NCBI RefSeq assembly: GCF_023703775.1
Contig: NZ_CP098516.1
Location: forward strand, 99,816-163,815
Reading direction: 5' to 3'
DNA length: 64,000 nucleotides
Source of the DNA: Haloplanus sp. GDY1
GTDB lineage: Archaea; Halobacteriota; Halobacteria; Halobacteriales; Haloferacaceae
Shown: one piece after another, positions 45,201 to 53,472 of the stretch
How the letters are laid out: every line of letters starts with the position of its first letter
Position numbering within the stretch: position 1 is the stretch's first letter
Program-made: the position numbers and the translations under genes
The notes under the pieces: model-generated
Database searches by the model: none
What the model was told of the DNA's origin: nothing
The model's input: only the letters and a program-made list of their open reading frames with translations

Positions 45201-48014
45201 ATGCCACTCGACCATCGACACAACGACCACCAGCAGGTCATCGACGACCTCAGCCCGCATGCCACGACGAGAGTCCGTGTCTCTACAAAGCGAGCCGACC
45301 GCCTTCGCGAGTTCATCCTCGGCCATCTCCCTGCCGGTGTGACTGTCGACGTAGTCATCACGTCCGGCGTCCAGACCGCAGCCGTCCTGCCCGCCGACAT
45401 CGAAGCTATCGTCTCCTCAGACGCCACCGACATCGAACGCGCCCAGGCCGGACAATTCCTCGCCGGCATCGATGCCGACTATCTCGTCCTAGTCACGGGA
45501 ACCGAGGCCGACCTCACGCGGGTTCCACTCAACGACCAGCTCACCGCCGACCACGCCCACCAGTTCGGCCTCGCCTTCCACGAACTCCTACACATCCTCA
45601 AGACGGCGATTACCGCGATCGGTGAGTTGCTGGACTCTGAAATCGACGCGCAGTATCATGCGCAGGTCCACGACCTCATCAACATCATCGAGGATGGCGC
45701 GATCGAGAGCGAGGCCATCCACGGCGAGAACTTCAGCGATAACGCCGGTATTCGTCTTGAACTCACCCGTCGACTCCACTCACAGACGCCCGACGATATC
45801 CCCGACGGACAGGAGATCCGCTACTCGTTCTGGGATGCTGTCACCTCTTGTCTGTACGACGAAGCCATCTATCCGACCGGCATCACAGACGCCCTCCTCG
45901 ACGAGGATGACGACCGAGTTGTCTTCAAGAGCGAGGCCGACCGCGACGCGTTCCGAGCCATCCACGAGGAACTGTGCACCCTCGCGCGTGACGCACTGGC
46001 AATTCGGAGTGCCGACCGTGACGACACCACCCACGCCCATGATAAGACTGCGTCCGTTCGTCGCGCCCGTCGCGTCATCCAGACCTGGACCGACCACATC
46101 CAGCCCGTCCTTGAAGCCGACGAGCAAGCACAAGGACGGGGCCAAATCCAGGAGCGTCAGGACGACGAGCAGCGTCAACGGTCGGAGCCCGACGGAGACG
46201 CCAGAGGCCGCCCCGAGTCAGCGTCTGACCCCGACGAGGACGGCGGCATCTCCAGTAGAAACGAACACCCACACAACGACACAGGGGACGTCTCAGCCAC
46301 GCCCAGTGACAACGTCGAGCCAGCACTTCCCGAAGACTTCGATCCGAGCGAGGTATCTCTCTCACGTGAGGCGACCGACGACCCACACCAGAACATCTTC
46401 GAGCAACCGCAGGTCACTCCCGATCCCGATCTCGACGATATCGATGCTGAATCTTCTGACTCATGCCCCGGCGACCCAGCGGGCGACACCAACACCGAGA
46501 GGGGTCCCGCCGGAGCGTCCCCATCCGAGAGCGGTGAGGAGAGTAGTGGTGAAGGTAGGCAGAGCGGTGACGGTGACGGTGGCCGCCAGTCCGGTGACGA
46601 CCCAATACCGACCAGCCGTGCACAGGCGATTGCCCAAGCCACCGAGCAGGCTCGGGAACGCGAAGGGGCAGGCGCAAACCCCCCGACCGGGAGCGGTTCT
46701 GGAGCCCGGTCGAGTTGTGGAGGCCATTCTACGAGTAGGTCGCCCGAGGGTCAGCACCCTCATGAGCAGGTTAGTCAGCTCACGCTCGGAACCTTCGACG
46801 AGAAACCGGATACCTACACGGAGGATTCCAGTGAAGCATCGGCGCCATCGAGTGAGAGTGACGGTCACCAAGGGACCCAAGAGTCCCGAGACGGTGCCTC
46901 TTCAGGCGTCGACGAGGAACCTGACGATTTGGATAACACAGGTTCTACAGGTTCTACGGGTAGTGCACGCGACGAAAGTCAGGAAGTCCCCGATGGGCCG
47001 GCCCATGCACAGAGTTCCTCGCGGTCACGCCAAGAAGAGCAGTCGGCATACGAGGAGGCACTCACAGGAGACGAGCGTGCAGCCCATACGGAAGCCGACC
47101 GCGAGCGAATCGATGAGCGGGCCCTCGAGGACGAACTCGACTCGTTAGCCGAGCACCTCGACCGACAACACCGCCAGAAAACACCAGATGCTCCAAACGA
47201 TGAGAACAGCGGACGGAGTGGAGGGGGAGGATACTCGCCTGGGAACCTCACCGACCTCGAAATACACTCCGTCGCTGACGACCTCGTCCCGCCCCGTGAG
47301 TGGGCCGCCATCGAAGACGGCGCTGGCCGAGTCGCCGACACGCTCGAAATGTATCTTCGACTCGACCGACGCGAGAGCACCCGACGTGGTCTCTCCGCCG
47401 GGGCCTACGACACTCGCGCCGGCCATCGCCTCGCCATCGGCGACGCCCGCGTGTGCAAGAGCCGGACGATGGGCAACGAGAAACAGTACGCCCTCGTCCT
47501 CATTCTTGACCGCTCGGGGTCGATGCGAGGCGGGTCACCGGCGAAGATTGATGTCGCAACCCAGGCCCTCACTCGATTCGCACTCGCTGCCGAAAACCTC
47601 GGCATCCGCGTCGCCGTCATCGACTTCATCCACGGGACCGCGCGTCTCGTCAAGCCATTCAGCATCGAGACGCGACACGTCCAGGCATCGCTCCTCGATA
47701 CCACCTGTGGCGGTGGGACGCCACTCGCTGATGCGATCAGCCTTGCGAATGACTTGGTCGAAGCCCAACGCGACGACCCCCTCATCATCAGCGTCGGCGA
47801 CGACCAGACCTCGGCCGACGCCGTGAAGGACGTCATTCGGCGGGCCTACGCCCCGGTGTGCTCGCTCACCATCGCGACCGACACCGAGCCCGGCACGCTC
47901 TCGGGGTCGGCCTCAGAACTCGCTACCTACTACGAACGCCAGGAGACGGTCTACAGGCCCGAGCGACTTGACAACCGCCTCGATCAGTTCGCCAGCCTCC
48001 TTGCCGGTCTCTGA
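45201..48014 (+). CDS. VWA-domain protein with HEXXH region (CobT/NorD-like partner of MoxR)
   Basis: A 937-aa protein. The C-terminal ~200 residues are a VWA domain with a complete MIDAS (LILDRSGSMRGGSP, then TCGGGTPLADA, then SVGDDQTSAD). The N-terminal domain carries HELLH at ~125 followed by NIIEDGAIESEAI, a layout like zinc-dependent peptidase-like domains in VWA partners of MoxR. A ~350-residue Glu/Asp/Ser/Gly-rich linker joins them. It is the expected partner of the MoxR ATPase at 38663, from which it is separated by the inserted island. A direct protease activity is not proven by the motif. Confidence 0.85.
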   Translation: MPLDHRHNDHQQVIDDLSPHATTRVRVSTKRADRLREFILGHLPAGVTVDVVITSGVQTAAVLPADIEAIVSSDATDIERAQAGQFLAGIDADYLVLVTGTEADLTRVPLNDQLTADHAHQFGLAFHELLHILKTAITAIGELLDSEIDAQYHAQVHDLINIIEDGAIESEAIHGENFSDNAGIRLELTRRLHSQTPDDIPDGQEIRYSFWDAVTSCLYDEAIYPTGITDALLDEDDDRVVFKSEADRDAFRAIHEELCTLARDALAIRSADRDDTTHAHDKTASVRRARRVIQTWTDHIQPVLEADEQAQGRGQIQERQDDEQRQRSEPDGDARGRPESASDPDEDGGISSRNEHPHNDTGDVSATPSDNVEPALPEDFDPSEVSLSREATDDPHQNIFEQPQVTPDPDLDDIDAESSDSCPGDPAGDTNTERGPAGASPSESGEESSGEGRQSGDGDGGRQSGDDPIPTSRAQAIAQATEQAREREGAGANPPTGSGSGARSSCGGHSTSRSPEGQHPHEQVSQLTLGTFDEKPDTYTEDSSEASAPSSESDGHQGTQESRDGASSGVDEEPDDLDNTGSTGSTGSARDESQEVPDGPAHAQSSSRSRQEEQSAYEEALTGDERAAHTEADRERIDERALEDELDSLAEHLDRQHRQKTPDAPNDENSGRSGGGGYSPGNLTDLEIHSVADDLVPPREWAAIEDGAGRVADTLEMYLRLDRRESTRRGLSAGAYDTRAGHRLAIGDARVCKSRTMGNEKQYALVLILDRSGSMRGGSPAKIDVATQALTRFALAAENLGIRVAVIDFIHGTARLVKPFSIETRHVQASLLDTTCGGGTPLADAISLANDLVEAQRDDPLIISVGDDQTSADAVKDVIRRAYAPVCSLTIATDTEPGTLSGSASELATYYERQETVYRPERLDNRLDQFASLLAGL

Positions 48015-48030
48015 GCACTACTCATGGCCA

Positions 48031-48060
48031 GTTTGTCGCCCCCGAAACGGTAGCGGGGCG
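48031..48060 (+). promoter_or_regulatory. Structured leader, GTTTGTC class (copy 13)
   Basis: GTTTGT then a perfect 6-bp stem CGCCCC/GGGGCG, 16 bp after the VWA stop and 31 bp before the SWIM gene. Confidence 0.72.
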
Positions 48061-48091
48061 TCCCTCCGACGCCCACACCAGTCACCGAACT

Positions 48092-49102
48092 ATGTCCTCT
48101 CGAACACTCCACACAGCCGACGGCGACGTGCCCACACTCTCACTGCCACCGGGGGCTCTCGCCCACACCGACCGCGAATACGAGTACGACGTCGAACGCG
48201 ACCCGGCCAACGTCGAACCCATCGAACACCAGATTCGCCTTGACTTCATGCGCGGTGGGCCAATCCGTCGCGACCAACTCCTCGGCAACTACAACCCGTG
48301 GAAGTACGACCCGGCGAATCCCGCGACTCACCCCTGGCAGGGCGTCAAGCAGAAGCCGCTCGGCCTCGCCTACGCCGAGACCTCCTGTGCCGCACGAATC
48401 AACGAAGAGGTGCGATTCTACCACCACGTCGACGATGACGCCGTCCTCGCCGATGCACCGGCGTTCCTCGCCGCACGACTCCGAACCGCCCGCGAAAACT
48501 CCGACCCAGAACAGGCACTCGAAGAAGAACGCCAGCGCCGGCAAAAATGGTATCGCGAACTCATCCCCGGCCCAAACCTCAGCCAAGTTCTCAAAGACTC
48601 GTCGTACGGCTCACTCATCGAGAAGTGCATCGTCCCCGAGCCCGACGCTGACAACCTCCTCGAACACAACGCCTTCGTCGGCATGGTCCTCGTCGACAAA
48701 GACACCGACCCCGACGCCTTCGCCCGTGATCGCGAACTCGATTCCGCGTTCGTCCTTCGAGAATCCGCGCTCTCCCATATCCAGACCGATGATCCCGTTC
48801 GACTCGCCGACTACGGCATCGAACTCCCCGCCCCACTCCTGGTCGGTGAATACGGAAGCGGCAGTCAGTATCCGTTCATTCCGTGGGGCGACGCGCTGAC
48901 GTGTGCGTGTCCATACAAGCAATCCGCGCCGTGGCGAGTGATGTGCAAACACGAACTCCTAGCGAGCGTCGTCTGTGGCGGCCGTGACTCGATTTTCCTT
49001 CCCATCTCCCGAGGTCTGGAGGTCCCGCACCGATCCCGCCGATTGGTCAGCCCTGAATTCGCCGTCTCTCACCAGTCGCGAGCGGAGGACTACAACCGAT
49101 GA
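48092..49102 (+). CDS. SWIM zinc-finger protein
   Basis: A 336-aa protein. Near residue 270, CACPYKQSAPWRVMCKHELL fits the SWIM signature C-x-C-xn-C-x-H, a zinc-binding module for DNA or protein contacts. The rest is acidic with no other domain recognised. SWIM proteins accompany MoxR and VWA genes in several bacteria (for example the E. coli yehL/yehP/yehQ cluster), so this completes the ternary set with 38663 and 45201. Its stop overlaps the next ATG by four bases. Confidence 0.8.
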   Translation: MSSRTLHTADGDVPTLSLPPGALAHTDREYEYDVERDPANVEPIEHQIRLDFMRGGPIRRDQLLGNYNPWKYDPANPATHPWQGVKQKPLGLAYAETSCAARINEEVRFYHHVDDDAVLADAPAFLAARLRTARENSDPEQALEEERQRRQKWYRELIPGPNLSQVLKDSSYGSLIEKCIVPEPDADNLLEHNAFVGMVLVDKDTDPDAFARDRELDSAFVLRESALSHIQTDDPVRLADYGIELPAPLLVGEYGSGSQYPFIPWGDALTCACPYKQSAPWRVMCKHELLASVVCGGRDSIFLPISRGLEVPHRSRRLVSPEFAVSHQSRAEDYNR

Positions 49103-49950
49103 CGACATTGCTCGAGCGTGAACACCGAGAGCTCGTCACCGACCCACTCGACGACATTAGTCAGCAGACCGGCGACTCGCCGTATCAGGTCTTTTTCGAT
49201 TGGATCGACCTCGCCCTCGCCAGTTTCATCGGCGATGAAGACGCCTACCAGAGGCCACTCGTTCGATACGCAAACGACGGCCGTGACGAGGATACCGTTC
49301 GAAACCTTGCCACACTTCATGCGAACGCCCTCGGAGGGCTTGTTCTCGCGATGGAACAGACCAACGAAGATGTCCTCGGCGGCGTCTACGAGCACTATGG
49401 GCTGACGAGCAACCACTTCGGCCAGTACTTCACGCCCGGCGCGGTGAGCCGGGCGATGGCCGCGATGAATCTCCCTGATGGCGACGACCTCCGCGAGGCC
49501 ACTCCCGAGAGCCCACTCGTCATCGGCGATATCACTGGGTGTGGGAGTGGCCGACTCCTCGTCGATAGCGCCAACCACTTGCGTAAAATTTCCCCGGAAA
49601 CCCCCGCCGTCTACCTGGGGTACGACAAAGACCCCATCTGCGCGAAGATGGCCGTCCTGAACTTCGTCCTGAATGATCTCACCGGGTACGTTCTTCTCGG
49701 CGATGCCCTGAAGCTCGAAGCGCACCGAGCCTGGTTCGTCAGCGTCGCCCAGCTCGTCAAAGGGAATCACCCGGTGAAAGCCCTCGATGCCGACGAGCGT
49801 GACCGCGTGTTGGCCCGCTACTTCGGTATGTTACCTGGCGATGACGTGACGGAACCGGCCACGGCACACGCTGCAAGCGTTGAGCCCGCCCTTGACGTCA
49901 CCCTCGACAGCGAGAACACCGCTCAGGTCGGCTTCGACGAGTTCGCATGA
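49099..49950 (+). CDS. N-6 DNA methylase-like protein lacking NPPY motif
   Basis: A 283-aa protein resembling type I HsdM-like methylases: GLTSNHFGQYFTPGAVSRAM, SAM-binding motif I (IGDITGCGSGRLLVD), then YLGYDKDPICAKMAVLNFVL and a GDAL motif. The catalytic motif IV ((N/D)PP(Y/F)) is not present where expected after GDALKLEAHRAWF. It may therefore bind SAM without methylating adenine, or use a different motif. It is coupled to the SWIM gene by ATGA overlap, and no restriction subunit is adjacent. Confidence 0.78.
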   Translation: MTTLLEREHRELVTDPLDDISQQTGDSPYQVFFDWIDLALASFIGDEDAYQRPLVRYANDGRDEDTVRNLATLHANALGGLVLAMEQTNEDVLGGVYEHYGLTSNHFGQYFTPGAVSRAMAAMNLPDGDDLREATPESPLVIGDITGCGSGRLLVDSANHLRKISPETPAVYLGYDKDPICAKMAVLNFVLNDLTGYVLLGDALKLEAHRAWFVSVAQLVKGNHPVKALDADERDRVLARYFGMLPGDDVTEPATAHAASVEPALDVTLDSENTAQVGFDEFA

Positions 49951-49957
49951 CCGCCTC

Positions 49958-50290
49958 ATGACCGTTTCCTGCAATCGACAGGCGTGCGACCGGACCTGGC
50001 TTCGAGACCCCGTCCTCGAAGTCCACTGCCCCTCCTGTGGAGCCGACATCGGCACGAAGTGCAAGCGTCCCTCGGGACACGGCGGGAATTTCGTCCATCC
50101 ACACGCCGCCCGTGACCGCCTCGCTGTCGCCGAGGGACACTACGGCCACTGCCCGCTGGAAATCTGTGCGGAATCCCTCGCCGAAATGGCGGGAGGGACA
50201 GCCACCGGGGCCTCGAAGGGAGCAACGGCCAACACCAAGACCTCCGAAGCGTCCGGATCGACCAGCCAACTCACGTTCGAGGAGCTTTGA
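49958..50290 (+). CDS. Small zinc-finger protein
   Basis: A 110-aa protein from ATG 49958, seven bp after the methylase gene. CNRQACDRTW, then HCPSCGADIGTKCKRPSG and FVHPHAARDRLAV form a zinc-finger domain of a type often seen in phage and plasmid proteins; a further CPLEIC lies at ~70. Probably nucleic-acid binding. Operon with the methylase is likely. Confidence 0.65.
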   Translation: MTVSCNRQACDRTWLRDPVLEVHCPSCGADIGTKCKRPSGHGGNFVHPHAARDRLAVAEGHYGHCPLEICAESLAEMAGGTATGASKGATANTKTSEASGSTSQLTFEEL

Positions 50291-50310
50291 CCGTGTGGCG
50301 ATTCGACCTG

Positions 50311-50359
50311 TCCTACGCAACAACTGAACTGACCACTGACTTCACTTTGTAGCGTAGGA
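50311..50359. promoter_or_regulatory. TCCTACGCAAC inverted repeat 4
   Basis: Left arm TCCTACGCAAC, right arm GTAGCGTAGGA (one mismatch), 49 bp overall. Structured leader copy 14 starts 17 bp after it. Confidence 0.7.
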
Positions 50360-50376
50360 TAAACATTCCCTCGTCA

Positions 50377-50406
50377 GTTTGTCGCCCCCGAGTCGGTGAG
50401 GGACTC
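50377..50406 (+). promoter_or_regulatory. Structured leader, GTTTGTC class (copy 14)
   Basis: GTTT then GTC-G-CC paired with GGGAC around the inner hairpin CCGA-G-TCGG, just before GTG 50412. Confidence 0.72.
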
Positions 50407-50411
50407 GAAAC

Positions 50412-50765
50412 GTGACCTACGATATCGAAAAGGGCGCGCCCGAGCGTGTCCGCGACGAAGCCGAACAACTCCACGAACTAGCCGTCAACAAATTCGGATA
50501 CGACACCGAACACGTCTTGTTCACCGCCCACGCCGACGGCACAATCTCTGGTCGAATCGCTCTCTATGTCGCCGGCGACTACCAAGACTACGAGTACGAC
50601 TCTGAGTGCCCTACTGAAGACGAAGAGATGGAACGAGATTCGGTGAACCCTCGGCATAACACCGTCCACAACCAGGATCACGACCCGGATCCACCGGGCG
50701 TCGGTGTGACCGTTCCCAATCCGCCGAGGGACACGAACACCGGCACGGCCGAGGCCGGAGCCTGA
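50412..50765 (+). CDS. Unknown acidic small protein
   Basis: A 117-aa protein starting at GTG 50412, five bases after the leader hairpin; no ATG is available in frame near the start. The first ~60 residues form an alpha/beta unit (DEAEQLHELAVNKFGYDTEH, then SGRIALYVAGDYQDYEYDSE); the tail is disordered. Unknown function. The next gene begins two bases after the stop. Confidence 0.55.
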   Translation: MTYDIEKGAPERVRDEAEQLHELAVNKFGYDTEHVLFTAHADGTISGRIALYVAGDYQDYEYDSECPTEDEEMERDSVNPRHNTVHNQDHDPDPPGVGVTVPNPPRDTNTGTAEAGA

Positions 50766-50767
50766 TC

Positions 50768-50875
50768 ATGGGCGTCCTCGCAGACTCCCCAGACGCCACG
50801 CCTGCTCGGGTCATATTCCATCCACAAATCTGGTTCCGCCAACAGGCTGTGACCAGCGACAACTCCACGCGGTGA
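50768..50875 (+). CDS. 35-aa protein in coupled chain
   Basis: ATG 50768 opens a 35-codon frame two bases after the previous stop; its TGA overlaps the GTG start of the next gene (GTGA). The tight packing supports translation. No motif is recognised. Confidence 0.5.
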   Translation: MGVLADSPDATPARVIFHPQIWFRQQAVTSDNSTR

Positions 50876-51228
50876 CTGTGCCCAACCAAGACATCCCCCG
50901 GTGGGAAGACATCGACTTGGACGCCATCGACTACGATGCTCGCGATGAAGACACCACAGGCCAGGAACGGGTACTCCGTTCACTCCGGTCGCAGATCGAC
51001 GCCACTGAAGCTATTCTCAAGCGACATCTCCGCGAACTCGGCGTCTCCATCAGCGGTGACCTCGCCCGAGTCACAATCCCAACTCACATCCAGTATCGCG
51101 ATCCCTTCGCGTTCGACCGTGCTCGCAAAGCCCGGAGTGCTCAATCAAGCCTCCGGAATCGCCGACAACGCTTCTGCCGAGTGTATGCCCAACACCGCGA
51201 CCGCAAACACGACGCCAAAATCGACTGA
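50872..51228 (+). CDS. Small helical basic-tailed protein
   Basis: A 118-aa protein from GTG 50872, overlapping the 35-aa gene by four bases. The N-terminus is acidic, then comes a helix (QERVLRSLRSQIDATEAILK) and a very basic C-terminus (RKARSAQSSLRNRRQRFCRV). The charge pattern suggests a nucleic-acid-binding tail. Family unknown. ORB-like repeats begin 26 bp after its stop. Confidence 0.55.
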   Translation: MTVPNQDIPRWEDIDLDAIDYDARDEDTTGQERVLRSLRSQIDATEAILKRHLRELGVSISGDLARVTIPTHIQYRDPFAFDRARKARSAQSSLRNRRQRFCRVYAQHRDRKHDAKID

Positions 51229-51253
51229 ATCCACGTACAGTGCCTCAAATGCT

Positions 51254-51322
51254 CGAAATAGAGGTATTTACAAGACGAAATAGGGGTGTCGCTAACCGCT
51301 TACAACTCGAAATAGGGGTGGG
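51254..51322. repeat. Three ORB-like direct repeats (candidate replication origin)
   Basis: CGAAATAGGGGTG occurs at 51276-51288 and 51308-51320, and CGAAATAGAGGTA at 51254-51266; starts are 22 and 32 bp apart, about two and three helical turns. The two best copies are preceded by TTACAA. GAAA followed by an A-rich step and GGGGT resembles the haloarchaeal origin recognition box bound by Orc1/Cdc6. A GC-rich stretch follows. No orc1/cdc6 gene is visible in the window. Confidence 0.55.
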
Positions 51323-51352
51323 TCGCCGGCGGACCGGCCGCCATAACATGTG

Positions 51353-51363
51353 TCCTACGCAAC
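51353..51363 (+). promoter_or_regulatory. TCCTACGCAAC half-site
   Basis: A single left arm of the inverted-repeat family; no right arm is found in the expected place, where the palindromic operator at 51395 lies instead. Confidence 0.5.
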
Positions 51364-51394
51364 GATAGAACATCTCACAACAGCCACTACATTA

Positions 51395-51409
51395 CCACAT
51401 TGAATGTGG
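51395..51409. promoter_or_regulatory. Palindromic operator CCACAT-TGA-ATGTGG
   Basis: Perfect 6+3+6 palindrome, the most symmetric member of the CYACAT-N3-ATGTRG family, about 40 bp before GTG 51449. It likely controls that gene and may also influence the nearby candidate origin. Confidence 0.6.
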
Positions 51410-51448
51410 TCTGCGCGAACTTAAGCCCGAACTGGCCCTACTACCGAC

Positions 51449-51781
51449 GTGAACATATCCTCTGAATATCCCACACTCAGCCTCAATTCTGACGTGCCTT
51501 CTGACTCATTTGATATGATTACCATCATGGATGGACCAGGAGTGAATGGACTTGAACGGTACTTTCTTGGGTACCTAAACGAGGATCTGCGCGACGGTGA
51601 CGGAACCTTTCTCGCTCGCCCGGTCGGGCATCACGAGCTCCCCCACCCAATGACGCTCCCTGAAATCGAAGAGTGGGCGCTCAAGTACCTCAGCATCCCC
51701 GAAGAAGCACTCTCTGAGTGTGAAGAACGACAACTCAGAGAAAACCGAGAAAGGCGAGCTAATCGCTCGAATATCGATTGA
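51449..51781 (+). CDS. Unknown small protein under palindromic operator
   Basis: A 110-aa protein starting at GTG 51449. It has an alpha/beta segment (FDMITIMDGPGVNGLERYFL, then TLPEIEEWALKYLSIPEEAL) and a charged helical end. Unknown family. Its promoter holds a perfect operator palindrome and a TCCTACGCAAC half-site, and the candidate origin lies upstream, so it may be a regulator of copy number or transfer (inference). Confidence 0.5.
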   Translation: MNISSEYPTLSLNSDVPSDSFDMITIMDGPGVNGLERYFLGYLNEDLRDGDGTFLARPVGHHELPHPMTLPEIEEWALKYLSIPEEALSECEERQLRENRERRANRSNID

Positions 51782-51846
51782 CACTCCGGGCCAGTGTAGC
51801 CACCGTTCGGCTTCCACGGCACAACACCACCGTGTAACCCTAATCC

Positions 51847-51860
51847 GAGAACACCCTCCG
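51847..51860 (+). promoter_or_regulatory. ACACCCTCC leader abutting ATG 51861
   Basis: GAGAACACCCTCCG directly before ATG 51861, matching the leaders at 1250 and 1605 over 13 bases although 50 kb away. Confidence 0.6.
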
Positions 51861-52766
51861 ATGACCAACTCTGCCCCCACCACCAGTACCAGAAGCACCG
51901 ACGCACCGACAGCAACCGCCGCGACGCCAACCCCGACGACGGGAGATACCGGGACGATGGAGAAGATAACCCGCCGAACAGTCCTCGCTGGCGCGGGTTT
52001 CCTCACAGCGAGTAGTCTCTCCGGCTGTCTCGGTCTTCTCGGAGCAGACCCCGTCGCCGCAGACCAACCGATGACCACGCCCGGAACAGCGACCCCCCCG
52101 TCTGGCTCTGGATCAAGTGCGAGTGGAATCAATGACGACACCGATCGCGGCCATGAGGAGACACCAAAGAAGGGTGACGAGCAGACGGCAACGCCCGGTG
52201 GACCAACCTCGCTCGTCGGCCCTGGAGTCCTCCCCGCCAATGTCGAACCAGAACGCGGACGCGGTGGCGATGAACAGTGGCAAGAGCTCGACTACCGCGC
52301 GTATCTCGGCCCGCTTACCGCCGCGAACCACGGTCTTCAGGATGTCAAAGTCACGAACGCCCCTCACGCCGACCGGAAGAACAGCCCGCTGCTCGCGTAC
52401 CTAGATATCGACTACTTGGACAAGCCCGTCATCGAATCCGACGGGACCTTCAGCATCACCGGCGCGCTGCATTACACCCACGAGTGCGGCTACTACGGCA
52501 TCAACTATCTCGATGTGACCAACGGCGAAGCCGTCATCGCCCTTGCATACACCATCGACGAGACGACCTGTACGCCCGAGTATGCAGGACGACTCGGCGC
52601 ACGATACGGGGACATCACTATCACCGGAGAACTCGACCCGGGTATGAACGCTGACCACCTCATCGTCACCTTCCTCAGCGGGGTCCATGACTACAAAATC
52701 GAAGAATCCGGTGGGGACTGGGGCGGCCCGTGGAGCTCAGTCGTGAACTGGCACTTCCACGTCTAG
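51861..52766 (+). CDS. Tat-type lipoprotein, unknown function
   Basis: A 301-aa protein. A twin-arginine signal with lipobox lies at ~33-55 (ITRRTVLAGAGFLTASSLSG followed by Cys), typical of haloarchaeal lipoproteins. ATG 51861 is favoured by the abutting leader, but gives an unusual 32-residue Thr-rich extension before the signal; ATG 51957 would put the signal at the N-terminus. A Thr/Ser-rich linker then leads to a beta-rich domain (ITGALHYTHECGYYGINYLD). It should be anchored outside the membrane. No enzyme family is recognised. Confidence 0.7.
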   Translation: MTNSAPTTSTRSTDAPTATAATPTPTTGDTGTMEKITRRTVLAGAGFLTASSLSGCLGLLGADPVAADQPMTTPGTATPPSGSGSSASGINDDTDRGHEETPKKGDEQTATPGGPTSLVGPGVLPANVEPERGRGGDEQWQELDYRAYLGPLTAANHGLQDVKVTNAPHADRKNSPLLAYLDIDYLDKPVIESDGTFSITGALHYTHECGYYGINYLDVTNGEAVIALAYTIDETTCTPEYAGRLGARYGDITITGELDPGMNADHLIVTFLSGVHDYKIEESGGDWGGPWSSVVNWHFHV

Positions 52767-52804
52767 ACGAGCACGCCCAGTCCTCGAAGTCACATTCATG
52801 CTCT

Positions 52805-52836
52805 GTTTGTGCCCCCGTCAAAATCGCGGGGTCAGC
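52805..52836 (+). promoter_or_regulatory. Structured leader, GTTTGT class (copy 15)
   Basis: GTTTGTGC then CCCCG/CGGGG stem, 128 bp before ATG 52964. The rest of 52767-52963 holds no gene. Confidence 0.65.
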
Positions 52837-52963
52837 CGTCGAGGAACTGTCTCACCGCAACCCGTTCCGCCCCGGTCCGTTCCGTTCTACCCCGGCTACC
52901 GTCGGGTCACTCCTGCTTGGCCTCGACGACGCGGCCACCAGACAACCACTTCTAACAACAACC

Positions 52964-53416
52964 ATGAGTACCGATACAGCCAACGCCAGCACGCCGAACC
53001 GCTTGTTCACCGTCCACCATCAGTCAGTCTTCGTCATCGACTCTGACTCCGGCTCCGAGACGAACGCTAAGAGCAAGACCAAGACGGTCGACGAACATGG
53101 CCTCCTCGCTCTCGACGACGAGCCTTTCGAGACAACGCTCTTTCATCACGGTGTCGACGTCGACACTCGCCAGCGAACCTCGCGAATCGAGACCGGGGGC
53201 AGCGACGAGTTCATCGACGACCGGCCGCTCTCGGCAATCCGCTCTGGGCGATCCAACCCTGATTCCCTCAAGACAGCACCGGGCCTCCAGGGGACGCTGT
53301 TCGCCGATACCGCACTCGATCAGCGAACGCTCAACGGCGACCAAGCCAACGCCCGCTTCATGTTCGAGGTCGAGCAGCGCCGACAGCACGAACAAGATAA
53401 CGACGACGAAGCGTGA
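52964..53416 (+). CDS. Unknown acidic protein
   Basis: A 150-aa protein from ATG 52964. The start PNRLFTVHHQSVFVIDSDSG is strand-rich; the rest is charged with a helical end (ARFMFEVEQRRQHEQDNDDE). An upstream in-frame extension overlaps the structured leader and was rejected. Family unknown. Confidence 0.5.
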   Translation: MSTDTANASTPNRLFTVHHQSVFVIDSDSGSETNAKSKTKTVDEHGLLALDDEPFETTLFHHGVDVDTRQRTSRIETGGSDEFIDDRPLSAIRSGRSNPDSLKTAPGLQGTLFADTALDQRTLNGDQANARFMFEVEQRRQHEQDNDDEA

Positions 53417-53459
53417 GCCCGAGTCTCACTTAAGTAGGATAGTGAACTAGAGAGGGTTC

Positions 53460-53472
53460 GAGGCACCCTCCT
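53460..53472 (+). promoter_or_regulatory. ACACCCTCC-type leader (diverged) abutting ATG 53473
   Basis: GAGGCACCCTCCT directly before ATG 53473. A TTAAG-containing AT-rich stretch ~25 bp further upstream could be the promoter. Confidence 0.5.
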
